Source: Flavobacteriaceae bacterium
Lineage (GTDB): Bacteria; Bacteroidota; Bacteroidia; Flavobacteriales; Flavobacteriaceae
Length of the DNA: 64,000 bases
Direction of reading: 5' to 3'
Assembly (NCBI GenBank): GCA_021647985.1
Contig: JAKITQ010000010.1
Location: forward strand, 1 to 64,000
In this document: piece by piece, positions 35,551-44,076 of the stretch
Numbering within the stretch: the stretch's first letter is position 1
Layout of the letters: each line of letters opens with the position of its first letter
The notes under the pieces: generated by a model
Seen by the model: the letters and a program-made list of their open reading frames with translations, nothing else
Databases searched by the model: none
Told to the model about the DNA's origin: nothing
Translations under genes and position numbers: made by a program

Positions 35551-36276
35551 ATGAAAAATATTATAATATTATTAGCAGTAACAATCTTTACAAGCACTGC
35601 GCTTTATGCTTGTGGCAATTGCAAAAATTATGACAATGATAATTTTAAAATAAAAAAAGTATCTGTAACGCACAAGGCATCAATTTCAAGTACTATTTGG
35701 AAAATAGAAGTTGTAGGAAATGCAGGGGAAACAACTCCAAAACCAGTTGGTCAATTAAATGGTGCTCCTGTTTTAGGGTATGTTTTTCCAACATCATTAA
35801 AACCAACTGATGTTGGTTTTAATCAAACTGCCGGAATTGTAGCATTGGCTTTAACTTCACATCCAGATTTTGACGATACACCACTTTGGGATGAAAACAA
35901 TGATAAGAATTATGCTAATGATGGAATCGTTTGGCATCCACATTGGGTAATTCTTATAGAAGACAAAAGCGTTGACGGAGGGTTATCCGTTAAGCAATTC
36001 GATAAAAATGATACAACTGTTGTATTGCCACCAACAAACCCTGGAATGCCAATGTATATGGATTCTCCAGGGTTCCAAGTCACTACAAAAGGAAATACTA
36101 TAAAAGTTGTTGTTCCCGATTATCGAATGAATAATCAAATTGATTTTAAATACGATGGTGTCGCATGTTTTATGCAAGTAAATACTGAAATGAAAGACAA
36201 ACCAATGTTAGGAGTCTATAAAGTTTATAGTGTTGCAAGTGGTGACCTTTCTCTTCCATATGTTGTAAAAAAGTAA
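35551..36276 (+). CDS. exported protein of unknown function with CGNC and HPHW motifs
   Basis: This is a 241-residue protein with a signal peptide (about 1-20). The mature N-terminus begins Cys21-Gly-Asn-Cys24, which is either a lipobox cysteine (LYAC, a weak match) or a CxxC thiol/metal site. A WHPHW motif at 128-132 could bind metal. The rest is a soluble beta-rich looking chain; I do not recognise a family. It starts 37 bases after a TTAGGA-type dyad and is followed by the DUF2024 gene after 3 bases, so the two are co-transcribed. Context of thioredoxin-like, CxxC and four-Cys MarR proteins hints at thiol or metal stress, as inference only. Confidence 0.7.
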   Translation: MKNIIILLAVTIFTSTALYACGNCKNYDNDNFKIKKVSVTHKASISSTIWKIEVVGNAGETTPKPVGQLNGAPVLGYVFPTSLKPTDVGFNQTAGIVALALTSHPDFDDTPLWDENNDKNYANDGIVWHPHWVILIEDKSVDGGLSVKQFDKNDTTVVLPPTNPGMPMYMDSPGFQVTTKGNTIKVVVPDYRMNNQIDFKYDGVACFMQVNTEMKDKPMLGVYKVYSVASGDLSLPYVVKK

Positions 36277-36279
36277 TTT

Positions 36280-36543
36280 ATGAAGGTATCTATTTGGGAC
36301 ACTTATGTAAAAAGACAAGATGGATTAATAATGCATTTTGATATTGTTGTTGACAGTAAATTGACTGATAAAACCAAGGTTTTTGATTTTGGCAGAGATT
36401 ATTTGAAAAGCAAATCATTCAAAAGTGAAGAATTAACATCGAAGAAATGTGTGTTCTGTCATATTGAAGAAGCAATAGAATTTATGGAAAACGAAATTAT
36501 AAGCAAAGGATATTATATAATTGAAATGGAAAATTGTAATTAA
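36280..36543 (+). CDS. DUF2024-family protein
   Basis: This is an 87-residue small protein of the DUF2024 family, recognised by MKVSIWDTYVKR, the central FDFGRDYL and the KKCVFCHIEEA stretch. Cys57 and Cys60 with His61 form a CxxCH motif, so metal or thiol chemistry is possible. Function of the family is not known to me. It begins 3 bases after the exported protein gene ends and precedes the MarR gene, with a dyad and hairpin between them. Confidence 0.8.
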   Translation: MKVSIWDTYVKRQDGLIMHFDIVVDSKLTDKTKVFDFGRDYLKSKSFKSEELTSKKCVFCHIEEAIEFMENEIISKGYYIIEMENCN

Positions 36544-36560
36544 TTATTTGAATAGATTAA

Positions 36561-36605
36561 TTAGGATTACTAACTTTACCTGCTAAAGTAAACTATTAGC
36601 AGGTA
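36561..36605 (+). promoter_or_regulatory. TTAGGA-T-TACTAA dyad (site 3) and 10-bp-stem hairpin before marR
   Basis: A third TTAGGA-type dyad occupies 36561-36573 and overlaps TAACTTTA, a near match to the -7 consensus. Directly after it, arms 36577-36586 and 36596-36605 (TACCTGCTAA and its reverse complement) form a perfect 10-bp stem ending 9 bases before the MarR ATG. A short T run follows, so the hairpin could be the terminator of the preceding genes or an autoregulatory operator. Confidence 0.5.
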
Positions 36606-36614
36606 TTTTTATAA

Positions 36615-37235
36615 ATGGACAAGAGTATTTTTAACATAGAATTTCAACAAAAAAGTATCACAAGTAAAATTGTTGTTGGCTTAGAGCGTATATCAGAAGT
36701 TTTTAAAGTTTTACTTTGGGAACACGCAAAAGTTATTGGTTTGAGCCCTATTCAAATTCAAATTTTAATTTTTATTGCTTATCACAAACAGGAACTCTGT
36801 AATGTTAGCCATTTGGCAAAGGAGTTTAATGTTACAAAACCAACTATAAGTGACGCTATCCGCGTGTTGGATATAAAGAAATACATTATTAAAGATTATT
36901 CTTTATCAGATAGTCGCAGGTATTCCATTTTATTATCTAACCTAGGGAGAAGCACGGTTTCTGAAACTGAAAATTTTGCAAACCCAATAGAAATGCAACT
37001 TAAAAATATTGAAAAGGTAGATTTAGAAAATGTATTTGAAACATTGAGCAAGTTAATTTATCAATTAAATAACAACGGAATCTTAACGGTTCAACGAACC
37101 TGTTTTGGTTGTAAATTTTATGATAATTCTAAAAATGAAGATTATTGTAATTTTATGAAAAAAGAGTTATTAACTACTGATATCCGTTTGGATTGTTCGG
37201 AATTTGAAGCAATGCCTACAGGTAACGAAGTATAA
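36615..37235 (+). CDS. MarR-family regulator with C-terminal four-cysteine motif
   Basis: This is a 206-residue winged-helix regulator. The HTH region (about 60-90) reads LCNVSHLAKEFNVTKPTISD followed by a wing with LSDSRRYSILLSNLG. It is longer than a plain MarR (~145 residues): the extra C-terminal part carries Cys163-x2-Cys166-x11-Cys178-x15-Cys194, a spacing suited to a zinc or Fe-S site or a thiol sensor. An additional Cys62 lies at the start of the HTH. It is flanked by genes sharing a TTAGGA-type dyad, which makes it the natural candidate repressor for this small cluster. The signal is unknown; redox or metal is suggested by the cysteines. Confidence 0.88.
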   Translation: MDKSIFNIEFQQKSITSKIVVGLERISEVFKVLLWEHAKVIGLSPIQIQILIFIAYHKQELCNVSHLAKEFNVTKPTISDAIRVLDIKKYIIKDYSLSDSRRYSILLSNLGRSTVSETENFANPIEMQLKNIEKVDLENVFETLSKLIYQLNNNGILTVQRTCFGCKFYDNSKNEDYCNFMKKELLTTDIRLDCSEFEAMPTGNEV

Positions 37236-37289
37236 AAAATATGGGTTTTATTTTGTATTTAAATATATTCTTTTCCAACATGAATAGGA

Positions 37290-37297
37290 TATATTTG
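37290..37297 (+). promoter_or_regulatory. Bacteroidota -7 element very close to a start codon
   Basis: TATATTTG lies only 12 bases before the TTG start at 37310, preceded by the half-site ATAGGA. If used, the mRNA would be nearly leaderless. Confidence 0.45.
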
Positions 37298-37309
37298 TAA
37301 AAAAACATT

Positions 37310-37546
37310 TTGAATAGAAAAATAAAATTAATCTGGGATTTTCGTGGTCCAGAAGCATTTGAAATTGCCAAACATCATGTTATCCATTTAGAAGAATTTG
37401 CTGTTAAAGAAAATCTTCAGTTTTATGAAGTTGCAACCAATAAAATTTCTGAAATGTATTGCTTGGCTTTTATAACTGTAGATGAAAAAGACATGATCAC
37501 CTATAGAGATGCATTAAAACCCCATAGAGGTGAAGTTGCACCATGA
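37310..37546 (+). CDS. conserved small protein of unknown function (78 aa)
   Basis: This is a 78-residue soluble protein beginning at a TTG codon; no in-frame ATG exists near the N-terminus. Sequence features are KIKLIWDFRGPEAFEIAKHH, HLEEFAVKEN and the C-terminal ALKPHRG. I recognise the pattern as conserved in Bacteroidota but know no function. Three histidines cluster in KHHVIH and one in KPHRG. It follows the MarR gene by 74 bases in the same orientation, with its own -7 element, and probably belongs to the same stress-related cluster. Confidence 0.7.
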   Translation: MNRKIKLIWDFRGPEAFEIAKHHVIHLEEFAVKENLQFYEVATNKISEMYCLAFITVDEKDMITYRDALKPHRGEVAP

Positions 37547-37980
37547 TATTGATTTACTTTAGGAAAAGATTTTTTTCATTCTTTTTTTATCTAAAAAAAG
37601 GATAAGCAAATTTATTGAATAAAAATCAGTTAAAACCAGTCAACACTTATCAGGGAAGTTCATAACTCAACAGAGATATTAAGGATTATTGTAAATTATA
37701 ATTGGAGAATAATATTGTTTTTTTTAAATAAAATGGAAATTAATGAATACCAACCTTCAATTTGAATCAATGTTATCAAGTCATTGGTCAGAAGTATCAA
37801 AAATAGGCCTTTTAAACAAGCAACGGAAAAATAATGTTTTGATGGAAAGAAGAAGTAAAGTTGTTGGAGTTTAAAGCATGGATGCGTTTAAATTTGTTAA
37901 ACTTATGTTATTTAACATGTTTTTGGGTTTCTGTAAGAGGATATTTTAATTCTTTTGATTGACAACTTAAAAACCTTTTA
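37547..37980. other. 434-bp intergenic region with little content
   Basis: AT-rich sequence without a recognised gene or strong hairpin. The only reading frame of note is the 43-codon one listed separately. Confidence 0.5.
37743..37874 (+). CDS. possible 43-aa small ORF or gene remnant
   Basis: An ATG-initiated frame of 43 codons (MNTNLQFESMLSSHWSEVSK at the start, ending RRSKVVGV) occupies an otherwise empty gap. Composition is protein-like rather than the Lys/Asn/Ile noise typical of AT-rich spacer, with a basic C-terminus. I recognise no family. It may be the leftover of a decayed gene. Confidence is low. Confidence 0.2.
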   Translation: MNTNLQFESMLSSHWSEVSKIGLLNKQRKNNVLMERRSKVVGV

Positions 37981-39573
37981 ATGCAAACACTACTACAATT
38001 TTTTACCATTTCGAAGAAACACAAACTCCAGTTTTTTAATAGATATCTAAAAAATTGGAATAAAACAGGGCTTACTGTTTTAACCCTTTTTCTTTATAAT
38101 ACTTCCATTTCGCAAACTATATTAGATACTACAAATGTTAAAATGAATAAAGAAGTAAAAGGGGTTTTACTTGATTTTGACAGCAATACGCCTTTGCCCT
38201 ATGCAAACATAGTTCTCTTGCATAAAAATACGGGAACAATAACCAATGAAAAAGGGGAGTTTAAATTCAATATTACTGCACTGCATAAAAACGATACTTT
38301 GAGTTTTCAATATATTGGATATGACTCGAAAAACATACCTATCACACAACTAGATACCGTGTCTATTGTTTATTTAAAAGAAAACACATATAATTTAAAT
38401 GAAATTTTTGTTTTTACCAATGATTTAAATGCAGAATCAATTGTAAGAAAAGTACTAAAAAAAAAGGAATCAAACTATAAAAGAAACTTTAATAAAAGTC
38501 GAACATTTATTCGTAAGCGGTTTATATCTGATATTAATAATATCCATTTTGATTATAAGAAAAGCTCATTTCCTGAATTGAATGAAGAAATGATTAAAAA
38601 AATTGAAAGAAAAATCCCAAAACATTCGGTTTCTTTTACAGATTTTTTGGGTGATCTATATTTTTCAAATAGCAATGTTGATTCACTTCATCTCAAAGTC
38701 GACCCTATTAAAATGGTGAGCCTTAAAGATAAAAATCTCGCAGATGTTGAGCAATTAGAATCACTTTTTGAAAACCTTTTAAAAAACACTGAAGAAAAAG
38801 AATACTGGAAAATTAAAAGCGGAATTCTCGGTGGTAAAATTGATTATAGCGAAGATACCAATAAAGCAAAAAACGATTCTTTAAAATTATTAAATGAGAG
38901 AGAATTTAAAACCAAATATTATAGAAACGCAATTAATTACTCCTTGAAATATAGTTCTTTTAACAATAAGAAAGATTGGGATTTTTTATACCACACCGGT
39001 AAATACGAATATACCCTTGTTGGCGGTACAGTTATAAATGGAGAAGACGTTTACGTAATTGATTTTACTCCAAAAAAAGGAGGCAAATTTGAAGGTAGAG
39101 TATATATTGCCATAAAATCATTTGCCTTGATCAGAGCTGATTATGAGTATGGACAAGGGAAAACGGGTACAAATATTAATCTATTCGGAATAGGATATAC
39201 AAAGAACGTTTTTAATGGATCTATTTCATTTGAAAAGAAAAACGATTTATATCAATTAAAATATTGTTCAAAAAAAGTGGGAATAAGAATGAAAGTTGAT
39301 AGAAACATATCACTAATAAAGAAAAGGAAAAGATTTTTATTGGATAAAAAACTCGATGAAGTAAAAGTTAGATTAAATCTTTCTTCTTCTGAAGAATACT
39401 CTTTTGAAATATTGGTATTAGATCAGAAAGAAATTTCGAATAAACAATTTAAAGATTTTAAACAGAAAGAATTTGTAAAACTTATTTATGTAGATCAATT
39501 TGATGACCAATTATGGAATGGCTATTCGATAATTGAACCTACCAAACAAATGAGAGAATATAAAAAACAGTAA
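37981..39573 (+). CDS. exported protein with carboxypeptidase-like regulatory domain
   Basis: This is a 530-residue protein. A long N-terminal region (first ~45 residues) ends in a hydrophobic stretch and SISQ, a likely signal cleavage site. Residues about 57-140 form a CarboxypepD_reg-like beta-sandwich (VKGVLLDFDSNTPLPYANI, followed by GTITNEKGEFKFNI). The remaining ~390 residues resemble the DUF5686-like periplasmic or outer-membrane proteins of Bacteroidota, with GGKFEGRVYIAIKSFALIRA. The role is unknown, probably in the cell envelope. It stands alone, between a 434-base spacer and a convergent flavoprotein gene. Confidence 0.7.
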   Translation: MQTLLQFFTISKKHKLQFFNRYLKNWNKTGLTVLTLFLYNTSISQTILDTTNVKMNKEVKGVLLDFDSNTPLPYANIVLLHKNTGTITNEKGEFKFNITALHKNDTLSFQYIGYDSKNIPITQLDTVSIVYLKENTYNLNEIFVFTNDLNAESIVRKVLKKKESNYKRNFNKSRTFIRKRFISDINNIHFDYKKSSFPELNEEMIKKIERKIPKHSVSFTDFLGDLYFSNSNVDSLHLKVDPIKMVSLKDKNLADVEQLESLFENLLKNTEEKEYWKIKSGILGGKIDYSEDTNKAKNDSLKLLNEREFKTKYYRNAINYSLKYSSFNNKKDWDFLYHTGKYEYTLVGGTVINGEDVYVIDFTPKKGGKFEGRVYIAIKSFALIRADYEYGQGKTGTNINLFGIGYTKNVFNGSISFEKKNDLYQLKYCSKKVGIRMKVDRNISLIKKRKRFLLDKKLDEVKVRLNLSSSEEYSFEILVLDQKEISNKQFKDFKQKEFVKLIYVDQFDDQLWNGYSIIEPTKQMREYKKQ

Positions 39574-39617
39574 TACTATTAGATTAAACGAAAATAATAT
39601 AAAAATGGGATTTAATA

Positions 39618-40832
39618 TTACTCGGCAATTGATTTTCCAGCTATAAAACCTCCAGTCCATGCATTTTGGAAATTAAAACCACCGGTTATAGCATCAATGT
39701 TTAAAACCTCTCCGGCAAAAAAAAGATTTTTATGAAGCTTACTTTCAAATCTTTTAAAATTAATCTCTTTAAGATCTATCCCTCCCGCTGTAACAAACTC
39801 TTCTTTAAAAGTAGTTTTTCCATAGGCTTCAAAAGTAGCGTTACAAAGCTGATTTGTTAAATTTTCTAATTGTTTGTTAGAAATATCTGCCCAGCGTTGA
39901 TCTTGTTTTATATGTGAAGCTAGCACCAATTTCTCCCACAATCGTTTAGGGATATCTTTAAAAACAGAGTTTACAATAATCTGTTTTTTAGGATTTTGTT
40001 TTTTTAGGATTTTTAATTTCTTCAAAACTGTTTCTATAGATTTTGATAACCAATTCACTTTTACTTTATATTGATAATTTTTATCGGCTAAAAAGATGGC
40101 ACCAAAAGCAGATAATTTTAAAATAGCAGGTCCGCTAAGTCCCCAATGGGTTACTAAAAGCGGTCCGTTTGACTCATATTTTGAATCACATAAAGAAACG
40201 GTTGCATTTGGTACTGATATACCGGGAATTTCTTTTAGTCGATCATCACTAATATTAAAAGTAAACAAGGATGGTACTGGTGCAATTATTTTATGTTTAA
40301 GCTTTGAGATTAGATGCCATATTTTAGAATTGCTTCCACTAGCAATTAATAATTTATCTGCAATAAATATTTGCTTAGATGTTTCAATCTCAAATTGAGA
40401 ACCTGTTTTCTCAATTCGGGTTACGTTTTGATTTAATTGCAATTGTACTCCAACTTTTTTTGCACTTTCGGTTAGGCAATCAATAATGGTTTGCGAATTA
40501 TTTGATTCCGGAAAGATTCGATTGTCTTGTTCTATTTTTAAGGGCACGCCACGGTTTTCGAACCACTCCATAGTGTCACCCGTCATAAACTGATGAAAGG
40601 GGCCGAGTAATTCTTTATTTCCTCTTGGGTAAAATGCTATCAATTCTTTTGGTGTAAAACAGGCATGTGTAACATTGCACCTTCCTCCACCGGAAACTTT
40701 TACTTTTTGTAAAACTTTTCCAGATTTTTCAAGGATTATCACTTCAAAATTTGGATTCGTCTCTGCAATAGTTATTGCAGCAAAAAAACCAGCTGCTCCT
40801 CCTCCTATAATAATAATTTTTTGTTTCATCAT
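39618..40832 (-). CDS. NAD(P)/FAD-dependent oxidoreductase, BaiN/HI0933 family
   Basis: This is a 404-residue flavoprotein. The N-terminal Rossmann motif is IIIIGGGAAGFFAAITIAE; it is followed by the family signature KVKVSGGGRCNVTH and ends in AGEVLNIDAITGGFNFQNAW. The family is often labelled BaiN-like or HI0933-like; the substrate is not established. It begins one base before the GYDIA-kinase stop codon region, so it is the last gene of the panC-panD-flippase-kinase run. A link to isoprenoid metabolism is only positional. Confidence 0.88.
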   Translation of the reverse strand: MMKQKIIIIGGGAAGFFAAITIAETNPNFEVIILEKSGKVLQKVKVSGGGRCNVTHACFTPKELIAFYPRGNKELLGPFHQFMTGDTMEWFENRGVPLKIEQDNRIFPESNNSQTIIDCLTESAKKVGVQLQLNQNVTRIEKTGSQFEIETSKQIFIADKLLIASGSNSKIWHLISKLKHKIIAPVPSLFTFNISDDRLKEIPGISVPNATVSLCDSKYESNGPLLVTHWGLSGPAILKLSAFGAIFLADKNYQYKVKVNWLSKSIETVLKKLKILKKQNPKKQIIVNSVFKDIPKRLWEKLVLASHIKQDQRWADISNKQLENLTNQLCNATFEAYGKTTFKEEFVTAGGIDLKEINFKRFESKLHKNLFFAGEVLNIDAITGGFNFQNAWTGGFIAGKSIAE

Positions 40833-41741
40833 TTATAAAATCATTTCTTGAAATGGAATTACCGTTGTAAATCCTTTGTTTTTAAAATAGGCTGGCGTTT
40901 CTTCATTGCCAGTTGCTAGAATAAAATCTCCACCCCAGGCACCTAAGCTTTTTGTTTGCCCAAAATAATTATTAAATAGCTCCTTTTGAATTGGGTTTTG
41001 CTGTAAAATTGACCCGATTATTTTTTCGTGTTCTTTTAAAATATTTTCAAATTCTGTTAAGATAGAGCATTTTAAAAGCTGTTTTGTTAAGTTGGAAATT
41101 TCACGGACTATATCTTGCTTGTCCTGTTTAATTTTTTGGTATTTTTTAATAGCATTTTTACTATTTTGTTTTTTATTTAGATACACAAAATAAAGCTGAT
41201 TTTTAAATTCAGGGTCAAAGTTTACAGTTTTAACTTTAGGTTTATTTTCTTGTATTTGATAAATGATTGGCGAATTATTTTCCGCGCAAGCGATATCATA
41301 ACCGCTTCCACCAAAACTCTTAAAGAGTAATTCATAGGCATCTACCTTTGCCCATTTGGCAATATTATTGATTAGGGTAGAGGAGCTGCCTAAACCCCAA
41401 TTATTAGGAAAAGTAAGATTGGTTTTTACATTAAAACCTTGATTAGTAAGTAAAAAGGCAGGATTTAATTTTTGTGCTTCAACAAGAATGTTTTGGAGAA
41501 TTTTAGCGATTTCTAAATTAGAATTATTTGATTTTATCTCAAAATTTGGCAGCTTGAATTGGCATGTAAACCATGGTTTTTTTTTGTGGTCGATACTATT
41601 CCAAATCAACCCTGAATTTATATTTTCTTCAACGAATAGATCTTGGCCAAATTTAGTTGGTAAAGCCAAAGATTTTGCTCCATCAAGTACAACATATTCA
41701 CCTGTAATTAAAAGTTTACCGTTACTATTATATCGCTGCAT
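40833..41741 (-). CDS. GYDIA-family GHMP kinase, candidate phosphomevalonate kinase
   Basis: The reading frame opens at 41828, but the ATG at 41741 begins the real domain (MQRYNSNGKLLITGEYVVLD) and avoids overlap with the flippase gene, giving 302 residues. GHMP marks are NWGLGSSSTLINNIAKW for the ATP loop and the family-naming GGSGYDIACAE. The C-terminal GHMP motif is present as SLGAWGGDFILATG. Bacteroidota members of this family sit with mevalonate genes and are good candidates for the phosphomevalonate kinase step between the mevalonate kinase and decarboxylase also encoded here; this is inference. It is in the panC-panD operon. Confidence 0.85.
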   Translation of the reverse strand: MQRYNSNGKLLITGEYVVLDGAKSLALPTKFGQDLFVEENINSGLIWNSIDHKKKPWFTCQFKLPNFEIKSNNSNLEIAKILQNILVEAQKLNPAFLLTNQGFNVKTNLTFPNNWGLGSSSTLINNIAKWAKVDAYELLFKSFGGSGYDIACAENNSPIIYQIQENKPKVKTVNFDPEFKNQLYFVYLNKKQNSKNAIKKYQKIKQDKQDIVREISNLTKQLLKCSILTEFENILKEHEKIIGSILQQNPIQKELFNNYFGQTKSLGAWGGDFILATGNEETPAYFKNKGFTTVIPFQEMIL

Positions 41742-41775
41742 AAATCCAAAATTAATTTTTTTTTTGCAATATTGA

Positions 41776-42747
41776 TTAAATCCGATTCTTGTTATAGATT
41801 GGTAATAATATAAATGATAATCCGCCAAAAATTAAGACCATTAAAGTCTGGGCGGTCCACATAATCCATCCAAATGCTAAAGCGGGGTTTTGACCAACAC
41901 CATATAGTGTTATTGCACTGGCTACAAATACAGGATAAGTACCTAGTCCTCCATTAGTTATAGCCATGCTTAAGCCACCAACTACAAATCCAACAATGAT
42001 GGCACTAAAAGGTAAATTTGAAGTTTCAGGTAAAGCAAAAGTTACTACATAAAACATCAACAGGTACATAAACCAAATAAAGAGTGTATGAAAAATAAAG
42101 GCCCATTTTTTTTTCATTTTAAAAATGCTAATAACACCTTGAATTAATCCGTAAATAAAATTTTGAACTTTTTGAACAAATTTATTTTCAGACTTTTTAA
42201 TAAAACGATAAAAAATTAATGTAATAATTATTCCTAAAATAATAATATAATAAAGTGCATTTGAATTTGAAGACTCTTCTTTAAAAAGATAAGCACTTAA
42301 AAGTTTTGTTTGTAAGAAAAAGGCCGTCGACATAATACTTAAAAGCATAATTACATCGGCAATACGTTCAGAAACAATGGTTCCAAAAGCTTTTTCAAAG
42401 GGTATTTTTTCATATTTAGAAATTGCTGTGGCTCGTGCAAATTCTCCGGCTCGGGGTATCATTAAGTTAACCAAATATGCTATTAAAACCGTCATTATAT
42501 TATTGGCTAATTTAGGTTTAAACCCTAATGGCTCTAACATAAATTGCCAACGATAGGCTCTTGATAAATGACTTAAAACTCCAAAAAATAAAGAGAGAGC
42601 GACCCACCAATAATTAGCAGTTTTAAAAGAGTTTTTAATTGCCAATTTATCTTCTGAACCTAATTTTGATAATGAATACCATATCAAAAAAGCTCCCAGA
42701 GCAATTGGAAGTATGGTAAAAATTATTTTTTTATATTTTTTTGTCAA
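41776..42747 (-). CDS. flippase-like (LPG synthase TM-domain) membrane protein
   Basis: This is a 323-residue protein with about eight membrane helices. It matches the lysylphosphatidylglycerol-synthase transmembrane (UPF0104) family: SRAYRWQFMLEPLG, the conserved RAGEFARATAISKYEKIPFE and the ERIADV region. Related proteins flip or build lipids in the inner membrane; no catalytic synthase domain is attached. It overlaps nothing and starts 4 bases after panD ends on the same strand. The substrate is unknown, polyprenyl or phospholipid being the usual guesses. Confidence 0.85.
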   Translation of the reverse strand: MTKKYKKIIFTILPIALGAFLIWYSLSKLGSEDKLAIKNSFKTANYWWVALSLFFGVLSHLSRAYRWQFMLEPLGFKPKLANNIMTVLIAYLVNLMIPRAGEFARATAISKYEKIPFEKAFGTIVSERIADVIMLLSIMSTAFFLQTKLLSAYLFKEESSNSNALYYIIILGIIITLIFYRFIKKSENKFVQKVQNFIYGLIQGVISIFKMKKKWAFIFHTLFIWFMYLLMFYVVTFALPETSNLPFSAIIVGFVVGGLSMAITNGGLGTYPVFVASAITLYGVGQNPALAFGWIMWTAQTLMVLIFGGLSFILLPIYNKNRI

Positions 42748-42751
42748 AAAA

Positions 42752-43102
42752 TTATGTCAAAGAATTATTAAGTTCATTTGGAAAAATAATTGAAGGATTA
42801 AATTTTTTGGCCTCTTCAAATTCCAGCATGGCATAAGATATAATAATAATAATATCTCCTTTTGCAACTTTTCTAGCTGCAGGTCCGTTTAATACGATGT
42901 CACCACTTTTTCTTCCTCCTTTAATTGCATAAGTAACAAAACGTTCGCCGTTGTTGATGTTTACAATATGAACTTTTTCTCCTTCAATAATATTTGAGGC
43001 ATTCATTAGATCTTCATCAATTGTAATGCTTCCAATATAATTTAAATCAGAGCCAGTAATTTTAACGCGATGGATTTTTGATTTTACAACTTCAATATAC
43101 AT
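42752..43102 (-). CDS. panD: aspartate 1-decarboxylase
   Basis: This is the pyruvoyl enzyme that makes beta-alanine for pantothenate and CoA. The frame opens at a TTG (43126), but the ATG at 43102 starts the standard N-terminus [20 protein letters not shown] and gives 116 residues. The self-cleavage site Gly24-Ser25 lies in NYIGSITID, at the same position as in E. coli PanD, and Tyr22 precedes it. The C-terminal part contains [17 protein letters not shown] and [12 protein letters not shown]. It is 30 bases downstream of panC, the partner enzyme using its product. Confidence 0.96.
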   Translation of the reverse strand: MYIEVVKSKIHRVKITGSDLNYIGSITIDEDLMNASNIIEGEKVHIVNINNGERFVTYAIKGGRKSGDIVLNGPAARKVAKGDIIIIISYAMLEFEEAKKFNPSIIFPNELNNSLT

Positions 43103-43132
43103 ATTATAGCTTGAAAATTTTGGCAAAGTTAC

Positions 43133-43975
43133 TTAATTTAAAGCTATATTATCTATTAATCGAACTTCACCAGCAAAGGCGGCAATAAAAGCTCTGTATT
43201 TTTTGTTTTTCAATTTTTTATTAATAGAAATAAGAGTATCTATTTCAGCTATTTCAAAGTATTCTAGAGCTAAAAACGGATTATTTTCAAATTCTTTTTC
43301 AACAAAATATTTAACAGTTTCAATACCTTTATTGGCGAATAATTCTTTGCTTTTTATTAAAATTTTATGAATTATTGGAGCGGCATTTCTTTGTTGTAAA
43401 TTCAATCGAACATTTCTAGAACTCATAGCCAAACCATCTGCTTCTCTAAAGATTGGACATGGAATAATTTGAATTGGAAAACAGTTAATGGAAACCATTT
43501 TTTTTATGATTTGTAATTGCTGGAAATCTTTTTCTCCAAAGTAGGCTTTATTGGGCTTTAAAATTTCAAAAAATCTTTTAACTATAGTTCCCACACCATC
43601 AAAATGACCTTTTCTAAAAGCACCTTCCATTACTTGGTCTAATCCGTTAAAGTTAAAAGATTCTGATTTTATTTTTGAATCATAGATTTCATTTGCTGTT
43701 GGGCAAAAAACAAAATCACAGGATATGGATTTTAACAATTTTAAATCGTTATCTATCGTACTTGGGTAATTGATTAGGTCTTCCTTATTGTCAAATTGTG
43801 TCGGGTTTACAAAAATGCTTACTACTATATAGTCATTTTCTTTTTTTGCCTTTTTAATAATGGATAAATGACCCCCATGTAGGGCTCCCATTGTTGGCAC
43901 AAAACCCAATGATTTTGATTTGTTGATAACCAATAAATTACTATGTATTGACTTTATAGTTTTAAAAACTTTCAT
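43133..43975 (-). CDS. panC: pantoate--beta-alanine ligase
   Basis: This is a 280-residue pantothenate synthetase that joins pantoate to beta-alanine with ATP. The nucleotidyl-transferase signature is PTMGALHGGHLSII, with the HGGH form of the HxGH motif. Other marks are FVNPTQFDNKEDLINYPST, GEKDFQQLQIIKKMV and the MSSRNVRL KMSKS-like loop. Length is typical. It heads a minus-strand run with panD, a flippase-like gene, the GYDIA kinase and a flavoprotein, and diverges from the glycogen-synthase-like gene with a ~100-base shared control region. Confidence 0.96.
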   Translation of the reverse strand: MKVFKTIKSIHSNLLVINKSKSLGFVPTMGALHGGHLSIIKKAKKENDYIVVSIFVNPTQFDNKEDLINYPSTIDNDLKLLKSISCDFVFCPTANEIYDSKIKSESFNFNGLDQVMEGAFRKGHFDGVGTIVKRFFEILKPNKAYFGEKDFQQLQIIKKMVSINCFPIQIIPCPIFREADGLAMSSRNVRLNLQQRNAAPIIHKILIKSKELFANKGIETVKYFVEKEFENNPFLALEYFEIAEIDTLISINKKLKNKKYRAFIAAFAGEVRLIDNIALN

Positions 43976-44044
43976 TTGGTGTTAATTATTGTTAATTAAA
44001 GGGGTAAACTTATAAAATACATCTTAAAATTACATATATTTTCG

Positions 44045-44052
44045 TAATTTTG
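44045..44052 (+). promoter_or_regulatory. Bacteroidota -7 element for the glycogen-synthase-like gene
   Basis: TAATTTTG fits TAnnTTTG and lies 24 bases before the ATG at 44077, giving a short leader. Confidence 0.45.
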
Positions 44053-44076
44053 CACGAATCCAAAATAGATTGATAA

